From NCBI GenBank assembly GCA_030562195.1, contig JAUJPP010000003.1:47746602-47810601 (forward strand): 64,000 nt of DNA, given 5' to 3'. Position 1 is the first letter of the stretch, and every line of letters begins with the position of its first letter. Of this stretch, positions 12,501-24,943 are shown piece after piece. The DNA comes from Nipponacmea schrenckii (taxonomy: Eukaryota; Mollusca; Gastropoda; Lottiidae). The translations under genes were made by a program, and so were the position numbers. The notes beneath the pieces were generated by a model. The model saw nothing but the letters and a program-made list of their open reading frames with translations. It was not told the DNA's origin and did not search any database.

Positions 12501-15500
12501 TTAGAACATTTTGACCACCAGTAATAATTGAGTTTGGATTCCACCAATCTTGCCATTATAGCTGTTCTGTATTTTGCACCTGTGCATGTGTTGCCCCGCC
12601 CATCGTGGAATAAACCCATCCTAGAAAACAAACAAACTCAGTGTATTACGATTTGCTGATCAAGTAAATAAATAAGAGGTCTTACTTTTACTGTTAAATT
12701 TGTAACAAGACTAAATACTAAATGATCTGACATGTTTAATTTCAACGATACGAATTTCAATAAAATGCAGCAATTAATTCTCTTTTATTTCTAAGAACGA
12801 AAAATTAAGAAAGATATGAGTCTTAAGCACCTACACATGCGCCATCTCGTGAGCTATGATAAAACCGGAAGTAAAACCTTCATCTTTAATTGCAGCACAA
12901 CTTCTACCTGGATTACACATACCGGTTATTGGAGCATAACCTGAAATATAGATTAAGTTAAATTTTTTACTTGAAAGTTGTTCTCAATTCATTAGCAGGC
13001 TCTTTGTTAGACCGAGGTGGAGGTAGTTGTAATGTAAATCGAAATGTGGCATTGTTATTTGTAGTTTTTTTGTGTTTTCTTTTTTGTTTTTTGCACAGAA
13101 TCGTGACAACTGTGACAGAGAAAAGGGCCAATTTATTGTGTAATGAAATACTGGTAGGCTGAATAAACTGATTTAATAACTTACCTGCAGGGCCAAGATT
13201 TTCTCTTGTAAGAAGGATAGCTACATCATGTCCTTGAGCACTATTAGGATCAGCATACCTCATTGCCCACATACAGAATTTCTGAACAGTGCCAAACGGA
13301 TCATTTTTAGACACAACTTGTTTTTCCTGTACAAAGTACAAACATGATAGCTTTATTGACAAAAGCTGATATATACTCGTCGTCAAGATTTCTGTTTTAC
13401 AAAAATATGTTTCATGATAAGTCCGTAAAACCCAATTACTATAGATGATCTATTCCGATAACATTAAGGTTAATTATTGTATTGAGTATTGAGAGATTAC
13501 AACATGAAAATACATTTGGTTCGTTCACGTTGTACAGTATGGTGGTTTCTTTAGACGATAGATATTACTCTAACATCTTCAAACAATGGTTATTCATCAC
13601 GATAGAGTTTATGGTATAGAACATCTCTTCAGGGATGCAAATGCAACGCAATTTAAATTCATTACGCCTCTGACTTCCAGTAAAAAACCAGACAATATTG
13701 AGAGGATGGGATAATACAACCAAAAACTGACCTGTGTTTTATCAAGTAACATCAGTCGTACTACAACAACTTTAATATCAATACCTAAAGAATCGTGTTG
13801 GTACACTGAATTGACCTGTAAATGTAACGAATATTTGATGTAAAGGAACCTGCATTGAAGACAAAGCACAACTATTTGAAAACTGAACAAAAACAGTTTT
13901 TCTGTTGTCAGAATACAGGATCAACATTGTTTGTTTTACTAATCAGATTTCAGAGAATACTATGTTGACGCAATCCATTTCAATCCCGAAAGCTCCATCC
14001 TCAACACATTCACAACCGACATGTATTGTTAAAATCTATTTCATAATGCAACTTACAATATTCATCAGGGTCATAATATACAGCTGGACTTTTGACTTCC
14101 CAACAACAGAAGTAACAGTAGTATCAACAGCTATAAATGCTTCCACATATTTTGTTTTTCTCGTAGATCGTTTCGCTCTGAATTTCTGGTGTCTGGATTT
14201 TTCAGATGTTATTGCTTATGAAAAGACAAGAAGCAGTTCATGTTATATTTAAGCATTGAGAAAATGTCTATCTTTCACGTGCAGAAAATCGGGAGAAAGT
14301 TATACTAAAGTAAGATCGACTAACGGTCAAAGGTTAAAGACTGCTTTACCTTTAAGTGAAGAGTCTGGCATGGTATCGTCATCAAGATTGGTTGCTTGTC
14401 TGGAACAAGTATATATCACATGAGCCTGTAATCCTGTTTTTTCATTGGTTACGCCTGCTGGTTCTATAAACAGCATTTCATCCGGGGTCTGTATGTAACC
14501 TGCCTGAAAGAAAGGAAAACTTAACAAACAGAAAAAATGGGGCTTCAGAGAATTGAAAACTAAAAAGGCTACGTTTTCCTTTTAGAACAATGAAGGTATG
14601 CTCTACCAGCTTTTAAGAAAAACATATCTCTTAATTTATGATTTGATTATAAGAGGAGATTATCCTTTAAACTACAAATATTAAGAAGACTAAATCCATT
14701 TGAAAGTACTTTGTATTTAGAAGTTGTTATCCTTTATAAAGTATACACGACTATCTAGTGTTTGTATCGCTTTGAATGCAATAAATTACTTAATCAGTGA
14801 ATTGCTTAATGGACGAACACAACAAGAATGGTAACCTTTTTATCTTACAATAATATCTAGATTATGTATCTTAGTATTACGGGGCTTATTCTTGAAAATT
14901 AGGGTTCCAGTCATCTGAATATTTAACTACTAAAATAGATATTTAATTAAGTTTTGTTATCAAATTAGATAACTGTATATCTGAAAATCTGGATTTTATT
15001 TAAGTAAAGTTACGGAGAATAAGGCGTCTACACACATAATCCAAAAATTACGTTACAATATCATATTATTTTCCCTGAAAAACTGTTTTGTTATTGCTAC
15101 CTTTTTGCTCGGCCTAATCACCCAAGCAATGAGTTCAAGATGAAAGAAGGAGAACTAATCATATTAATTAAATGTTTAATTAATAGGGTAGAGAGATAAG
15201 AGGGTAACTAAAAACACATGGTTTAATGTTCTTTTAATTATAAAAAGGTAGGATTGCCAGATTATCAATTGAAACATAAATGTTTCCAGTCCTCAGAGTC
15301 GGTTGGATTCCTTATTTTAATTTATGAAATCCAATCGTAGTGTCCTGATTGCAAACATTATGACTGTATAAGTTTTCGACGTAAGATATTGCCGTTTGAG
15401 ATTTATTGGTGGGCTATATACACTGAAAGATACTTGTATTTTCGATTAACAGTCTCCCAAATGCTGTGTAGAAAGTAAGTAAGTCAAAACGTTTTTTTCT

Positions 15501-18500
15501 GCCTAAAAAACTTGACAAACCAACGAAGTGAAGCGACTTTTTCCATGAACCAAAACGACACTAGGTATGTCAACTGAGTTAATTGCCCAACCATCTGTAA
15601 GCTGACATATATTTTGCGATATTTTTCTGTTTTATGTATTTTTTATAATCTGTTTTCATTCCTAAATGTGTTAATGAGCAAACCAAATATTTCCACTTAT
15701 ATATCATTAAGAAACTTCTACATATTGTAAAAGGGTCAGATGATATCATATTCGCCATATCCGCTATATTTTACCATCTTGTATTACAGTGTGATTACTT
15801 TCAGCTCTCATCAAAGATCACATTTCTTAGAGTTATATTTAACTTAGCTCGCATTGTAAATGTTGGGATATCCTTAAATCATATTTTAAGATATAATATT
15901 TTAATGATTTGGAACGCTGATATTAAATATATATTCAGGAAGGTCTCATAAAAGTATCTTGTGACTTGGGAGCCGCTGTGGCTCAGTGAGTTAAATGCTT
16001 ACTTGCTAACAGTTCGAGGGTGATTCCCGGCATTAATTTTTTGAATAGTTGTTTAAAAACTACCTGTATGTGTTCTGACGTTGGGCTTTACTAAAACTAA
16101 AATTTATAAATAGATTACGACTATTCATGTTGGTCGTCGAGATCAAGAAAAAACCGTTATTTCACCCTTCTCTTTCATTTAGAGAATACGGACGTTACAG
16201 TTACTATTTGACGATAGAATTTTATATAACATTATTTTATATGGATCTTGGAAAACCTCATGTCATCCTACGATATGGTTTGACAACCCAGCTTCTTCAT
16301 AGCTAATGGTGTTTAAGTGAAAAAGACTATTCTTTACAGTCTCTTTCTATGAACAAGCCATTGTACTGTTGATTATGTTTTCTGTCACAGTGACATAATA
16401 AATTATATCCAGAATATTTTAGTTTAAATCTCAATGATGTCTAGACCACATACGTTACCCTATACATAGCAAAACGATATTTTAGAAATGTTATTCTTGA
16501 CAAAATTACATATGCATTAGAAAATATCTCGGTCTTTTCAGAGATATTAGTCGATACAATTGGCCTTACTGTGCAGGATAGAAAAGAAATCATGGTTTAA
16601 CACGCAGTTCAAGGGACAGGCTATGAAACTATCCAAATTGAATATACATGTAATGATATAACAATTATTACTTACCAATCCACCACATATTCCAAGCGCT
16701 GAATGAGATGGAAATTTATTTTTCACATATCCCTGATAAAAACATTTATCTTCTAAATGTTGAGAAAATGTTACATTATTTTCATCCCATTCCTGAGAAG
16801 CTGTACTGCCAACTAAATGAGCCTGTAGCAAAGCTACATTTATGATTTTTCTCCTCCATTTTAAACTAATGTGTAGATGTTGTGGTATTTTTGATGATGT
16901 GTCTTCATCTGGCAAACGTGATTTTGGTATAATGGCACCTCTTGTGTCCGTGAGATAAGGAAAGGTGACCTCCCATCTCGTGAGGTTACAGTCTAACCGG
17001 AACAACGAACCTAGAAATACAACAAATTGGATCATTACTGTAATTTGATAATTAAAAAAAAAATTCAATACAGCATGAATCTGACATTTAAAATAGAATA
17101 AATACAACATGCCAACGAATCTGTCTAAAATATTGTTTTATTTAATGTTCTATTGTACCATAATGACCTATTTGGCAAGCACGTGTATTTAGTTATATAC
17201 ATGTACATGGGTCTACTTTTTTTGCGTGTCTGTACTTTAAAACTAATATATATTACAATTCGCGACACGAACTGTGCATGAAAGAACAATAAATTGTTTA
17301 CCTATAATGACACATAATTAATACATAACTATGTATGCCTTTGTTATTGCTTCGGGATTTTTTTTTTTTGATTTTTTTTCTGATATGTAATTAACTCCAT
17401 ATCTCTAAATCGACATTTTAACAAATCATCACTAACAACTGTACCTCATTTTGGCAATTCGGAACACGATAATTTTAAGTAATCTGAGCTGATTGATATT
17501 TTTCGTATCATTTCGAATAATAATAGTTACATGTACAGTATAGGATAAAACACTGCAGAAGATTTTTATGATATTTAATTAATCCCAAACTCAGAGGAAT
17601 TTTCCGAGGGGTGAGGTCTTAAATATCATTTGCTGGGTTATCTGTTCGGGAAAAAAAACAATAAATAATGATGAAATAAGGGACACAACTCCTGCCTTCA
17701 ATTCTTGGTCAGTTCATCAACCAGTGGGGTATACTTAACATATCTAATACTCTTTTACATTCGCATTTGATTGATGTCTCTAAATCAAGGCATTGCCAAT
17801 CGGTTAGGTCCATAATAATTATTTACTCAAATGTAATATAACTTGCATTACGAACTGAAAATTCATAAATGACGGCTCTCGTGGATTTGTGTCCACTGGA
17901 GTTTAACGCATTGTACTCTATTTTATAGGGATTGTAAAGAGTGGGACTCAAGAGCATAAAATCACCTCCCTGACTTCATTTATGTATTTAATAATATGAT
18001 AACATCATGTGATTACTATGTAATCTTTGTCTTTATCAACTGAACCATATAAGCTTGCCTCTATTACAACTAATTCATGTTATAGAAATAATAAAATAGA
18101 AACATGAGATGTAGTGAAGTGTTAAAGAATATTATATATTACGAAAAAACATTAGATAACAATAATGTTAATGATTCATTTACCTTGATTACAGGTACAG
18201 ATACAGTCTTGCACGTGTTAATGTACACTGTATTAATATTATTCACGACCTCCTTTGGATAAAATAAAAGATTTCCTGTAATTTTCGAAAGGGAATATGA
18301 TGTATTTATACAAGGTTTCTTTATTTCAATTGTATATTATTACAAAGCAGGTATTTAGAATGATAGCGAAAGAACTGTTCTTAACAACCTATCAACTCAT
18401 TTTCTTACTTCAGCCTTACGGAAACCAGGCAATAACAAAACGACATTTTTTTCTGATTTCTTAAGGCGACTGACGGAAAAATAAGCCTATATATAAAAAT

Positions 18501-21500
18501 GAACATGGCTAGAAGCTGTTAATGATTAAAATATGAAATTTATAACACGTGAAGTTAAAATGGACTGAGTACGACTATAACACACTTTGTGCCACATAAA
18601 AAACGACTGCTGAATCGGCAACAATCATTAACCTCGACATGCTGTAGACTATTATGTTGAAAGAAATAATATTAAAAGGATACATCTATGTTAAAGTGTA
18701 ATAGGATCTTTCATTCTTTACTGTCGATCCCGGTAATTTGAGCATGCCCATGGATAATGCAGCAAACATCAATGTAATGTAATTTTATTTCATAAAATAT
18801 TATTCCTTTTTTCTGTGCAAAATTTACAAATCATTTCATTTCAATATGAGATAATATAATATACTATATCTGTACCCCAGGTTTAGGCTTTATTTCAACT
18901 TCCCGCTGTACTTGGTGATAAATCCTTTACCAATCGATCCAAGGCATCGAGAATCTCACCCAGAACAATCTTCATTGCCGCTATAACAATTGTGTGTGTC
19001 AACCAAATACAGTTAACTGTTAACTTAGGTCATTTTCTACATCTACACGAATTAGAAGTTTCACAGAAATATTACGTATTCCTCAACTTGTATAAATATT
19101 TATCTCGTAAACTGAATAACAAATTAATAATAACTAATATATAATGACGTTTAATATTTCTTCCACGCATTCATTGCATCCATGGGCCTGGTGGGCACGG
19201 GGTATTGTTAAAAGTCATGTATTCCACCGCTTTGTTATATCAAATTGGCTGAACGGTGAGAAGATCCCCGGAGGTTTGAATGAGATCCAAGTCAGTAAAA
19301 AAACATCTCTAGAGGCCACCGATACCGCAGAACCAGATACAGTGATAGGTCATCATCCCATGAACAACCGGAACAAAGGTTTATGCATGGCAAAGATGAC
19401 AACTGATGGTCAACCATTCCATTGCTGACAGCCAAAACACTTTGCCGGAATTGTGTTGTACTGATTTAGCTTAGCTAGGAGGTCCTGAACAAACGGAGAT
19501 GTGTCGCACTCCTCTCGGATGTCTCAGATATGTGCATCTTGTCCCTATGCGCGATCATTTGACGCTATGTCGTCGAATCTGAATATGAAAACCAAGAACC
19601 GCCTTTAGAATTTGCAACCCCGAGAAAAAGAATTTCATATTCATTACTCCACATTTACTTCACAGCATTTGTGTATCCACCATTGATTGTTTCTGGTGGC
19701 CAATACTCCAGGCCCACAATTATCCGATTCTTTCCAAACACTTTCATCTTTGTCCTCTTCCTCCTAAACAAACTGTTTCCTTCCGTATTCGTAAAATAAA
19801 TCTTTTAAATCATGTCGTCAGTCGCAAAAAAAAAATAGATGATAGATTTCTCAAAGATGAACCTCGTAGGACTGAATGACGAATATTTCCGAAACAATCG
19901 GAATATAACATAGCCTAGAACTTCTTTTCCGACTTGAAACTAGCATAAGCTCTTCTAGCAAATGACTTGATATTTAATAAAGTTTAATAAAGAACAATAT
20001 GCTCAGACCTTTATCAATCATCAATGCAACGCCTACTGTAGTTCAATTATGATTAAATTTGAAAAAAATAAAAACGATTAATGTCCACTATTGAAAAGTT
20101 TAGTCATGCTCATCAGTTTCTTGACTATCAGACAATCTTTAACTGAATCTAGATCTCATAAGATACGATTTTGTGACAACACAGTGAATCTATATAGATA
20201 TTAGGGCCAGACCACCAAATAGATAAATATCATATAATTTTGTATTATATACATGATTTCCACCTCTACAAATGGTAAATTTTGGAATCAGATGTTCCTT
20301 TCAACAATTTAAGACCATGTACCAAATAATGATGTATTATGTCGGAATATTGTGGTATTTTTTTCGAATAAAATCATCAAGAAAGAAATTGGAAGCTATT
20401 TTCAACTCGGGATCTAAACTGGGATGGATGTCCCTCTAGTGCATTTTGCTTTTGCAGGAAACCTATTGATGATAGGATAATTATTGTTCTCAGATATACA
20501 ATGTGATTGACCATAAGTACTCCTATCATTATTATTATAGGCTACATTGTATTACAGAATATATCATTGTGATGAGTATGTTTGAATTGGAAAGCGCATG
20601 ATGCTGGTTCAAACTATTGATTGCTGACACTTTGGGCTGTTATTTAGAAGATTTTGGAGGGTGTGTACCACATTATGTAAAGCTACTATTCGCACGACGG
20701 TATTTAGAAAATATATAATACAAGTGAAAGTATATTAACATATATAAGAAATAATAATCAGGTAATGTATAAACGAAAAGAATAAATGGTAAGTTTTCAT
20801 TAAATCGTACTTTCCTTTTTTCACATTGTTAATTGGTACCAGATATTCAAATTAGTAGTCAGATTTCTTCATGGTGAAATTAGACATAATAAGTAAAATA
20901 AAATAAAATGAAAAGACTTACCCTGTTCTGCCAAAGTTAGAAAACCATTTTTGTCCTGAAATTATATTTTAAGATTGCAGGTATATTATTGTTAGATGGT
21001 CAACTTTCTACAGGGCTGATCTGTACTCCCATCTCCAAGGTCACGAACTATCCAAATGTTGCGCTCGAAAATCTGTCAACCCTGGCCCGATGTCCACTTT
21101 TGTAATTACTCGTTTATAGTAATTACTAAAGATAAAGTTTCAAATCAAATCAATGTGATAAACGTCTTACACCGTTGCTAAAAGAACAAGGGTCAGTCGT
21201 TAACGACTTTGGTGATCGATGACTTGAAAGCCATGAAGGCTGGTGTTGACCATAGACATGGAAAGAAACTTGTTCTCATTCTCAAATCAGAAATCTGTTT
21301 AACATTTTGGAACATTAGTTAATAAATTAAGTAATAACCAGAAGCAACATGTGGTGTTTTTAATGCATGCCTACTAACGAATGAATTTGGTTTATTTACT
21401 GTATGAATCAGCGAAACAGATAGTTAATATGTAATTCCACCTACTAGATAGACTAGGAGTTCTGGTGGCTTCTTGTTAGATATAGATTCTTGTTAGATTT

Positions 21501-22643
21501 TATGCTACTTGATGCTTACTATTTCCGCAAAATTTATTAATTGATCGACCCAATACATAAATGCCTGCTTCATTGATTTTGAATATTTGTGGATTGTAGT
21601 TTTCATTATATCTCGATTGTTACCATAGTATTATAAACTCGAAAAGACGGATGTGGTTTTATCTTTTAATCAAGTTAAAGCTACTATAGATTGAAAATCG
21701 CTGAAATTCGCCTCTGTGTGATTGTTGGACTACCATACCATGGCATCTTATCTGACAATTTTACAGCTCATTTAATTCGAAACAACTGTTAAAGACATCA
21801 TAATTTCGCCGTAAACTTGACAACTAACAAAATAACATGACTGAAGTTCATCGAAACATAACATCCATAGAAAAGTAAACAAATTAACCAAGGTTTTTAT
21901 GATTCATAAACATTTGCGATTCTATCTTCCACTTTCTTTCAAAACTTTCTTTTGTACACCGAGTTGCTTGATCTTTAAGCTCTATTCTTTTCCAATGTTT
22001 ACAATGTTTTCTTGCCTCATCAATCTTATTCAATTTAATTGTATTGTCTTTGAAGACAATTTTATATTTGCCAGTATGTGTGTTTTAAATGACCTTGTTT
22101 AGTGTGCATACAAGTTTATCTTATATTGAATAAATATCCTATAATTATTACCAGTTTTACGAAGTATATGCCATGGATTTTGGTCTATTCGATATAAGTA
22201 AATCTTGAAAAATGCAACTAATTCAATTTGTGATGAAAATCAGTTTAAAAACAATTAGCTCATAGCTGAAATAGTATTATAGTTTTCAGTTTAATTTAAA
22301 TTCAAATGAAAAACAGTATAACGGTAAGCGATTATCATTCAAAATAAGTCATTACTCTGTGAAATATTTTCAAAAGAGATAAACAAACGCTTTCAGACGA
22401 AACCTAAATAATCAGCATAAAGTTATACCTTTTTTCAATCTTAAAAATGTAAAGATAAATTAAGTTTGTGTCGGACTTGCACTATAATTATGTACTAGAG
22501 TAAGGGATAGATATTGGCTAGAATTAACTTCTGAAGGTATTAATATTTGATTGAATGTATACAAAAAGATAAGTAAAAATGAAATAAAAACTTACCCATA
22601 CTAATATCGTTAAAATTCCTAAAATAAGAACTAGTATATCCAT
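1441..22643 (-). CDS. Secreted ADAMTS metalloprotease with ten TSRs and PLAC domain
   Basis: Zinc endopeptidase of the extracellular matrix, about 1379 aa in 28 phase-consistent coding exons: 22643-22596, 20955-20922, 17010-16676, 14503-14350, 14214-14057, 13815-13732, 13326-13185, 12940-12835, 12620-12477, 12323-12188, 11743-11633, 11417-11275, 10955-10892, 8358-8253, 8164-8031, 7909-7702, 6055-5892, 5617-5479, 5327-5195, 4996-4768, 4407-4249, 4105-3938, 3669-3505, 3352-3185, 2900-2733, 2512-2345, 2041-1906, 1676-1441. Exon 1 encodes a hydrophobic signal sequence. A prodomain follows, ending at a furin site RAKR (about 203-206). The catalytic domain has HEMAHVMGLFHD (zinc His 349, 353, 359) and a Met-turn at M376. 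Then come disintegrin-like, TSR1 (from W504), Cys-rich with CGVCGGDG, spacer, nine more TSRs, and a six-Cys PLAC domain. The last 42 residues hold 18 Arg and 2 Lys. I cannot assign it to a single vertebrate ADAMTS clade. The substrate is unknown. Confidence 0.9.
2345..3669 (-). repeat. Tandem duplication of a two-exon TSR unit in the ADAMTS gene
   Basis: Four successive exons (3669-3505, 3352-3185, 2900-2733, 2512-2345) alternate as types A, B, A, B. A-type exons share the CS-TCG-GVETRAVYCG start, DFDDHLC and CFLAECPLEWST. B-type exons share CSQSC, YR-VFCGVEEEDYDDY and EWTVGEWQE. The two B exons match at about 44 of 56 residues. The A exons differ by one codon in length. All are phase 0 at both ends, so duplicating the pair keeps the frame. 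The pattern shows a recent unequal duplication of an A+B unit including its intron. Confidence 0.8.
6389..7570 (-). repeat. Pearl-like repeat element, inverted, in an ADAMTS intron
   Basis: Read on the minus strand, the element starts near 7560 with a TAATACGCCCACC signature. It runs through several degenerate ~160-bp units carrying 'agggcaataactca' and 'gtgttcacaa' type segments. It ends with a (CAGA)n-type tetranucleotide tract and a hairpin at 6390-6419 (TATACGCCCAC / GTGGGCTTATA on plus). A second short tetranucleotide patch sits at about 6778-6822, suggesting nested or recombined copies. It lies between the ADAMTS spacer exons 7909-7702 and 6055-5892. Confidence 0.75.
6431..6507 (+). repeat. 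(CTGT)n tetranucleotide microsatellite
   Basis: About 19 near-perfect CTGT copies form the microsatellite part of the surrounding pearl-like element. Open frames across it encode only TDRQ-type repeats and are not genes. Confidence 0.97.
9500..9560 (+). repeat. 3' end of a degenerate pearl-like element
   Basis: A short GGACGGACAGGGGCGACGAC tract is followed by an imperfect terminal stem ending in ATGTGGGCGTATAAAAA. This matches the 3' ends at 685, 54824 and 55675. The 5' boundary could not be found. It lies in the ADAMTS intron between exons 10955-10892 and 8358-8253, about 100 bp from a MITE-like element. Confidence 0.55.
9663..10287. mobile_element. MITE-like foldback element with internal GTGCGTG/CACGCAC words
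   Basis: The left end at 9663-9682 and the inverted right end at about 10267-10286 match at roughly 16 of 20 positions (core GTCCCA-TGC). The ~625 bp between is denser in GTGCGTG, GTAAGTGAT and their inverses than any flanking sequence. GTGCGTG words dominate the left half and CACGCAC words the right half, giving a foldback character. No transposase frame is present; apparent ORFs across it are translations of the repeated words. Target-site duplication was not resolved. It lies in an ADAMTS intron. Confidence 0.6.
15969..16155 (+). mobile_element. tRNA-derived SINE
   Basis: The head reads like a decayed tRNA. An A-box-like TGTGGCTCAGTGAGTTAAATG is followed by a B-box-like AGTTCGAGGGTGATTCC, at the spacing of an internal Pol III promoter. 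A non-tRNA body follows, with an A-rich end near 16145-16155. The anticodon and acceptor arms do not fold as a functional tRNA, so a SINE is preferred over a tRNA gene. It lies in the ADAMTS intron between exons 17010-16676 and 14503-14350. Confidence 0.6.
17011..22595. other. Long 5' introns of the ADAMTS gene
   Basis: Apart from the 34-bp exon at 20922-20955, these 5.6 kb show only AT-rich intron sequence with poly-T runs (about 17356-17380). The 94-residue open frame at 19144-19428 matches no family I recognise and has no splice or codon support. Confidence 0.6.
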
Positions 22644-24943
22644 ACTGTCATTTAGAACTTTACATAGAAATAATTTGGAAAACCAGAAACTGCAAGATGA
22701 TATAGGGCTAACGTTGTAAAACGGTCTGCACAGCAGAGTTGCAGGAATCAGCGAAATTCAGAGTTTAAAAATAAACACGTTGTAAGTCTGCGGCAGTGTG
22801 TGTTCGAAATGTAGGGAATAAATACAGTTATTGTATAGCATATAGTCTAGACAACTAGAGAGGTAAACTGAGACAGTTGAGAGAGAAGTAAATAATAATT
22901 GCGCCTCAGATTGAAATATTCCATATACTAATTGACATAAATTTAGTTTGAAAAGATTTAATCATCTTTTTCTTCTACTGCTGGTTTTATACAACGTCTT
23001 CGGTGCACAATACGTTTTATTTACTTTACACAATGTTGACATCTTACCTATTGAAAATCATCATCGAACTGAGTAGAGTCAATTAATTAATTACCAATGC
23101 CACCAATCATATTTACTGTAATATTTTCATTATAGTTCTAGTAAGTCTCTGAGTTTTTGGTGCTTTGCAATTATTGACGTTTGGAATTTGAAGAGAATCG
23201 GGTTTAGAAAGGATGTACATATTAATTCCACTTGGCCAGAATATAGCTACTTGTGTGAATGAGTAACTTAACTACAATACTCTGTACAGTGTCAAGCTAC
23301 AAAAGGTAAACGTTTCATAACGTTCAATTTTTACAATAGCTCGTCTGAAATTCAAGAATTCTGATCCCGCTGCATATTTAAACTGTAGAGCTATTTCTAT
23401 GTATGACATCTACTTTAAAAGCCGTATTTTTCGATGATAGTAATGATGAGATGATTTGGATATGAAAATTTGAAATACGGTTACGACATTTGACACATTA
23501 CTTGATTCCAATAGCCGCCTTTCTGGCATCACGGAATGCAGCGATACGTTTGGATTATATATCAGCGAATATATCCATCAGAATCTTCGACAAAAGACTG
23601 TAAACAGTGTTAAGCTTTAAAAGGCATTTAGTAAAGGCGGCGGATAAAATAAACTAATTTTATGGATTACAATTACTAAGCGACGTTTCAGCCAGTGTTC
23701 TCTGGTCTTTATCAAGCAATGAATGCCAACAAATAATGTAGTCATCCAAATGAACCAGGCCTCTTGGTAATTCAAATACATTTAATTTACTTGTAGAAAG
23801 TTTCTTATGCAATTATTCTTTTTGAGCCACCAATTAACTAATTAACATATGAGACTCCAATTACAGGGTAACCACCTGGTCACCAATATAAAATCACTCT
23901 TGCACAATATTACATACACAATTCTTAATTTATCAAGCAAAATATAATATAAATACATCAATACATGATACACTTCATTCATCACAACCAAGAATCAATT
24001 TCAATCAAAAGAACATCAATCATAAACTAGAGCTCACATTAACTCATTTCAAGGCACTTAATTGTGGAAAATACTGATATATGGTCATATTATGTCTTTC
24101 TAATAATTAACTCTTAATTAAAACTTAAATTTAGTTAATCAAATGATGATTCAAAAAGAGTCAATGTAGCTATAACTTGTTAACTTTAAGTGAGTTTTAT
24201 ATACTGCAGACATATATATTAGAAATTAGAAATTTGATTCTACATATAAAAACAAAATATGTTATAATTTATAATAATAATACAACCATACAAGGAAATT
24301 AGTAAATTATCAAACAATAAAGAAAGTTAAGGGGGCACAAAAACTATGCAAATTACTAATAAGTAAATAATAATGAGAATTCTAATTTCCAGAGATTGAT
24401 ATTAAAGAGATCCAATTTTATTTTTAAGTGTTTATTGCTAAGGGTGAAAGTCAATCTGTGTTAGATACACTCTGTGTATATAAGGGGCATTTTATCCAAA
24501 TTATGCATTCTTATTTTAAAAGATATTTGCTATAGTGACTGGTATAATCTAGTTAAACTTTCTCTGTAACTCTCAGTTGGTAAAATAGAATGTTTCAAGT
24601 AAAAGTAGGTTAAAAGGGAGATAATAAAATTGACAATAATTTTACGGACAGATAAAACCACATTATACGGCTTTATACAATAATAAAAAAAAATATTTTA
24701 CATTGCATCTAAAAATTTCAAATATCATTGGTTCAAATCTCATCTCACTAACTGAATATCCGGTGCATTTTTAGAGTTTTTAAAGTAGGTCAGGAAAAAC
24801 TAATAGCAATAAATGGGTTACAGGTTGTATTCAGATTGATCAGGGAATTCTATCAACCGAGATAATAATAACATGAAATGAGATATGAGGGTTAAAATTC
24901 TGTAATAATTGCTGAATGATTCAAATGAAAAAAGATATAAAGA
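22644..24943. other. Intergenic region between ADAMTS 5' end and LRPAP1 3' end
   Basis: It should hold the ADAMTS promoter and 5' UTR just above 22643 and the LRPAP1 3' UTR below 24944. On the minus strand an AATAAA lies near 24431. At about 23670-23730 a 'gcgacgtttcagcc...tctttatcaagc' string resembles ends of dispersed repeats seen in many animals, but no full element can be delimited. No coding exon was recognised. Confidence 0.5.

Noticed and set aside
13905..14252. 115-residue plus-strand open frame
   Set aside because: It is the antisense shadow of the ADAMTS exon 14214-14057, which encodes the furin site and the start of the catalytic domain.
15969..16035. Functional tRNA gene
   Set aside because: A and B boxes are present but the acceptor and anticodon arms do not fold, and a non-tRNA body with an A-rich end follows. 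A SINE fits better.
19144..19428. 94-residue open frame on the plus strand in an ADAMTS intron
   Set aside because: No recognisable family, no splice or promoter support, and a length expected by chance in a slightly GC-richer patch.
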